In this document: positions 5,618-6,952 of the stretch, piece after piece | Numbering within the stretch: the first letter of the stretch is position 1 | Layout: each line of letters starts with the position of its first letter | NCBI GenBank assembly: GCA_026785875.1 | Contig: JAJAZF010000152.1 | Span: forward strand, 1 to 6,952 | Reading direction: 5' to 3' | Origin: Chamaesiphon sp. | Lineage (GTDB): Bacteria > Cyanobacteriota > Cyanobacteriia > Cyanobacteriales > Chamaesiphonaceae | DNA: 6,952 nt | The notes under the pieces: model-generated | What the model was told of the DNA's origin: nothing | The model's input: the letters and a program-made list of their open reading frames with translations, nothing else | Database searches by the model: none | Made by a program: the position numbers and the translations under genes

Positions 5618-5864
5618 ATGCAAGAGCGAGAAATTCAATACTTAGAAGAACACATTCCCGAACTAGCAGAATCTGCTGTGACTCAAGCTTATTGGCAGTC
5701 TCTAGCGGCTGGAAACAGCGTCCTAGAGAGTGAAAATGGCATTATCTACGAACGGTTCCCTGATGGTTCTAGTTAAGATGGTGAAAACGATTAGCCAGAG
5801 GCTAGGCTTCGCCAACGAGCCACCTACTCCAGTGGTAATCGGGGCGATCCGGAAATTATTATGA
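5618..5864 (+). pseudogene. Small cyanobacterial protein gene (81 codons restored), broken by frameshift and repeat insertion
   Basis: From ATG 5618 the frame encodes MQEREIQYLEEHIPELAES and continues through AYWQSLAAGNSV to ERFPDGSS, stopping at TAA 5774-5776 after 52 aa. Removing one base near 5771 continues it as DGSVKMVKTI and, after extra residues, PPTPVVIGAIRKLL, ending at TGA 5862-5864. This matches my memory of a family of small cyanobacterial proteins (an LQYLEEHI start, then a Tyr-Trp stretch, FPDG, and a PPTPV tail), often paired with a second gene. The residues SQRLGFAN between KTI and EPPTPV come from a palindromic repeat inserted in frame. The gene is therefore damaged twice. 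Its stop overlaps an ATG (ATGA, 5861-5864) that begins only MNDLLLT before a stop, possibly the stub of a lost partner gene. The function is unknown; an antitoxin-like role is speculation. Confidence 0.65.
5793..5816. repeat. 24-base palindromic repeat insert inside the small gene
   Basis: The insert carries small stems: AGCC-AGA-GGCT (5793-5803) and GGC-TTC-GCC (5805-5813). Its core GGCTTCGCCAACGAGCC resembles short cyanobacterial dispersed repeats. AGCCA occurs at 5793-5797 and again at 5818-5822, like a duplicated flank. Removing 24 bases (5793-5816) joins ATT directly to GAG CCA CCT and restores a family-like KTIEPPTPV, so the insertion kept the frame of this part. Confidence 0.55.
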
Positions 5865-5887
5865 ACGATCTGCTGCTCACCTAATTT

Positions 5888-6821
5888 ATGCGAAATCTGC
5901 TCATCGTCGAATCTGCTGGCAAAATTAAAAAAGCTCAAAAGCATCCTTGGTTCAGATTGGGATGTGAAAGCTTCAATTGGGCATATTCGCCAACTTGCCA
6001 ACGATGGAGACGGTTCATTAGGATTCGATTTGGGTTCAAATACGATCGACTGTCGCTATATTCCCCGCGACGAGCGAGCCAAACAAACCATCGCCGGGCT
6101 AATCGCCGCAGCCAAACAAGCAGATCGAGTCTTCATCGCCTCAGATCCAGATCGTGAAGGCGAAGTCATCGGGTGGCATATCGCCCAGGTATTGAAACTC
6201 AAACAACCCCATCGGGTAGTAGATCAGGAAATTACCGAGTCCGCAGTCAAAAAAGCGATCGCTAATCCTCGCTCGTTCGATATGGCTCTGGTAGAAGCGG
6301 GTAGGTGTCGCGATTGTCTGGATAAGCTCGTCGGCTACAAAGGATCGCCGCCAAATTAGCGGCTCAATAACGGAGCCAAAAGCGTCGGACGGGTGCAGTC
6401 CGCAACCCTCCACTTAGTCTGTCAACGAGAGCGGGAAATTCAAGCCTTCACACCGCAGGATTATTGGTCGGTATTTGTAGACTATGCCGAAGGTTTTCGC
6501 GCCTTCTACAACGGCACAGCCCAAGCTGTCTTGCCAGCCACAGACGAAGAAACTAGCGACGATGCTGGTGTTACCGAAAAAGTCGCCGAATCGACACGGG
6601 TATTGAGTCAAGCCGAAGCCGAAAGGTTCGTAGAGATCGGCAAATCCCACCCCCATCAAGTCCAAACGATCAAGGGTAAACTCGCTCCCAAAAAGCCCCC
6701 TGCCCCATTTATCACCTCATCGCTCCAACAAGCCGCAGGAGCGCGCTTAAAGTTCAGTCCCGAACACACGATGTCAGTCGCCCAGAAGCTGTATGAAGCT
6801 GGACTGATTACCTATAGAACC
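5888..6821 (+). pseudogene. topA: Accessory type IA DNA topoisomerase (topA-like), decayed and truncated
   Basis: Type IA topoisomerases relax negatively supercoiled DNA through a 5'-phosphotyrosine. The fragment has MRNLLIVESAGKIKK (Toprim start), GHIRQLANDGDGSLGFDL, SDPDREGEVIGWHI (Toprim metal site DPDREGE at 6144-6164), CRDCLDKLVGYKGSP, NNGAKSVGRVQSATLHL and GLITY, which contains the catalytic tyrosine (TAT 6813-6815). The wording matches the accessory cyanobacterial form rather than the classical housekeeping TopA. There are three lesions. One extra A in the A6 run 5927-5932 shifts the frame; without it the text reads KIKKLKSILGSDWDVKAS. A stop TAG (6357-6359) arises from a loop inversion. 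The IS5-type element cuts the gene right after the catalytic Tyr, codon 309 in the repaired frame. It is certainly non-functional; a working topA must exist elsewhere. Confidence 0.92.
6347..6363. repeat. 5-bp inverted repeat with inverted 7-base loop inside topA
   Basis: GCCGC (6347-6351) and GCGGC (6359-6363) are perfect complements around CAAATTA (6352-6358). As read, the codons are CCG-CCA-AAT-TAG (Pro-Pro-Asn-stop). With the loop reverse-complemented to TAATTTG they become CCG-CTA-ATT-TGG (Pro-Leu-Ile-Trp), giving GYKGSPLIWRLNNGAKSV, the expected conserved TopA sequence. Confidence 0.8.
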
Positions 6822-6952
6822 CATTTGGGATCTTTTATCGATCGGCTAAACTAAGTAGTAAATGGGATACTCAAGCAGCTTAACAGACAAAGAGTGGGAA
6901 ATCATCGAGCCGTTACTACCGAAAAAGAAGAAGACGAGACCGCTGATTTGGA
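6816..6952 (+). mobile_element. Left part of an IS5-family insertion sequence interrupting topA
   Basis: TopA homology ends with the tyrosine codon at 6815, or at 6821 if AGAACC still encodes the conserved Arg-Thr with the Met codon lost. Unrelated sequence then leads to an IS5-type transposase start at 6862. The new DNA begins near AGAACCCATTTGGGATC, with a short palindrome CCCA-TT-TGGG at 6820-6829. The right end, terminal inverted repeats and target duplication lie outside the window, so the exact left boundary is uncertain by about six bases. Confidence 0.7.
6862..6952 (+). CDS. IS5-family transposase, N-terminal fragment at window edge
   Basis: The open frame from ATG 6862 encodes MGYSSSLTDKEWEIIEPLLP and then a lysine-rich run KKKKTRPLIW to the window end, 30 codons. 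The SLTDKEWEIIEPLLP pattern is typical of the N-terminal DUF4096-type region of IS5/IS4-like DDE transposases common in cyanobacteria. The catalytic DDE residues lie beyond the edge, so intactness is unknown. Translation would need its own start, as the topA frame stops at TAA 6852-6854. No clear ribosome site precedes the ATG. The gene reads in the same direction as the interrupted topA. Confidence 0.85.
   Translation, partial: MGYSSSLTDKEWEIIEPLLPKKKKTRPLIW

Noticed and set aside
5924..5936. A AAA AAG slippery heptamer as programmed -1 frameshifting in topA
   Set aside because: The phase is wrong: from the ATG frame the productive frame is +1 (or -2), not -1, and the downstream stop and IS truncation leave no product worth making. 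Simple insertion of one A is the better reading.
5723..6665. Minus-strand frames across the small pseudogene and topA, and the plus-strand Arg/Ser-rich frame at 5888-6157
   Set aside because: They are antisense or out-of-frame readings of recognisable genes; the Arg/Ser-rich part is topA read after the extra base.

Overview
The window looks like an accessory (defence, toxin-antitoxin and mobile-element) region of a cyanobacterial genome. CGATCG-type motifs are very frequent, there is one full HIP1 octamer (GCGATCGC, 6255-6262), short cyanobacterial-style palindromic repeats occur, and the TopA fragment is of the accessory cyanobacterial kind. No genus is claimed. There are no rRNA or tRNA genes and no CRISPR array.

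Left part, minus strand (1-1493). Reading leftward: a small nucleotidyltransferase-like protein of the DUF6932 type (1089-1493), an XRE-type helix-turn-helix protein with a helical N-terminal extension (626-1072), then a tyrosine recombinase that runs off the left edge (1-536). The first two are 16 bases apart and look like a toxin-antitoxin-type pair. Upstream of the pair is a strong hairpin followed by seven Ts on the minus strand, part of an imperfectly duplicated motif.

Middle, plus strand (1600-2669). A good TATAAT promoter leads to an 83-aa probable antitoxin gene. Its stop overlaps (GTGA) the start of a Fic-domain gene, which is broken by one extra base near 2315, so the AMPylation toxin is probably inactive while its small partner is intact.

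Centre right, plus strand (2930-5523). Four tightly packed genes form a likely operon: a YhcG-like PD-(D/E)XK nuclease (DUF1016), a 156-aa Cys-rich putative zinc-binding protein, a 241-aa unknown acidic protein starting with a QLSLW motif, and a 106-aa acidic protein. Three are uncharacterised. This cluster is the best candidate for an undescribed, possibly defence-related, system.

Right end (5618-6952), a decay zone. A small gene carries a one-base frameshift and an in-frame palindromic-repeat insertion. An accessory topA copy carries three lesions: a one-base insertion in an A6 run, a 7-base loop inversion within a perfect 5-bp inverted repeat that turns Leu-Ile-Trp into Pro-Asn-stop, and truncation immediately after the catalytic tyrosine codon by an IS5-family element whose transposase starts at 6862. 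Flipping the 7 bases back restores the expected TopA sequence; this micro-inversion is the most striking single observation in the window.
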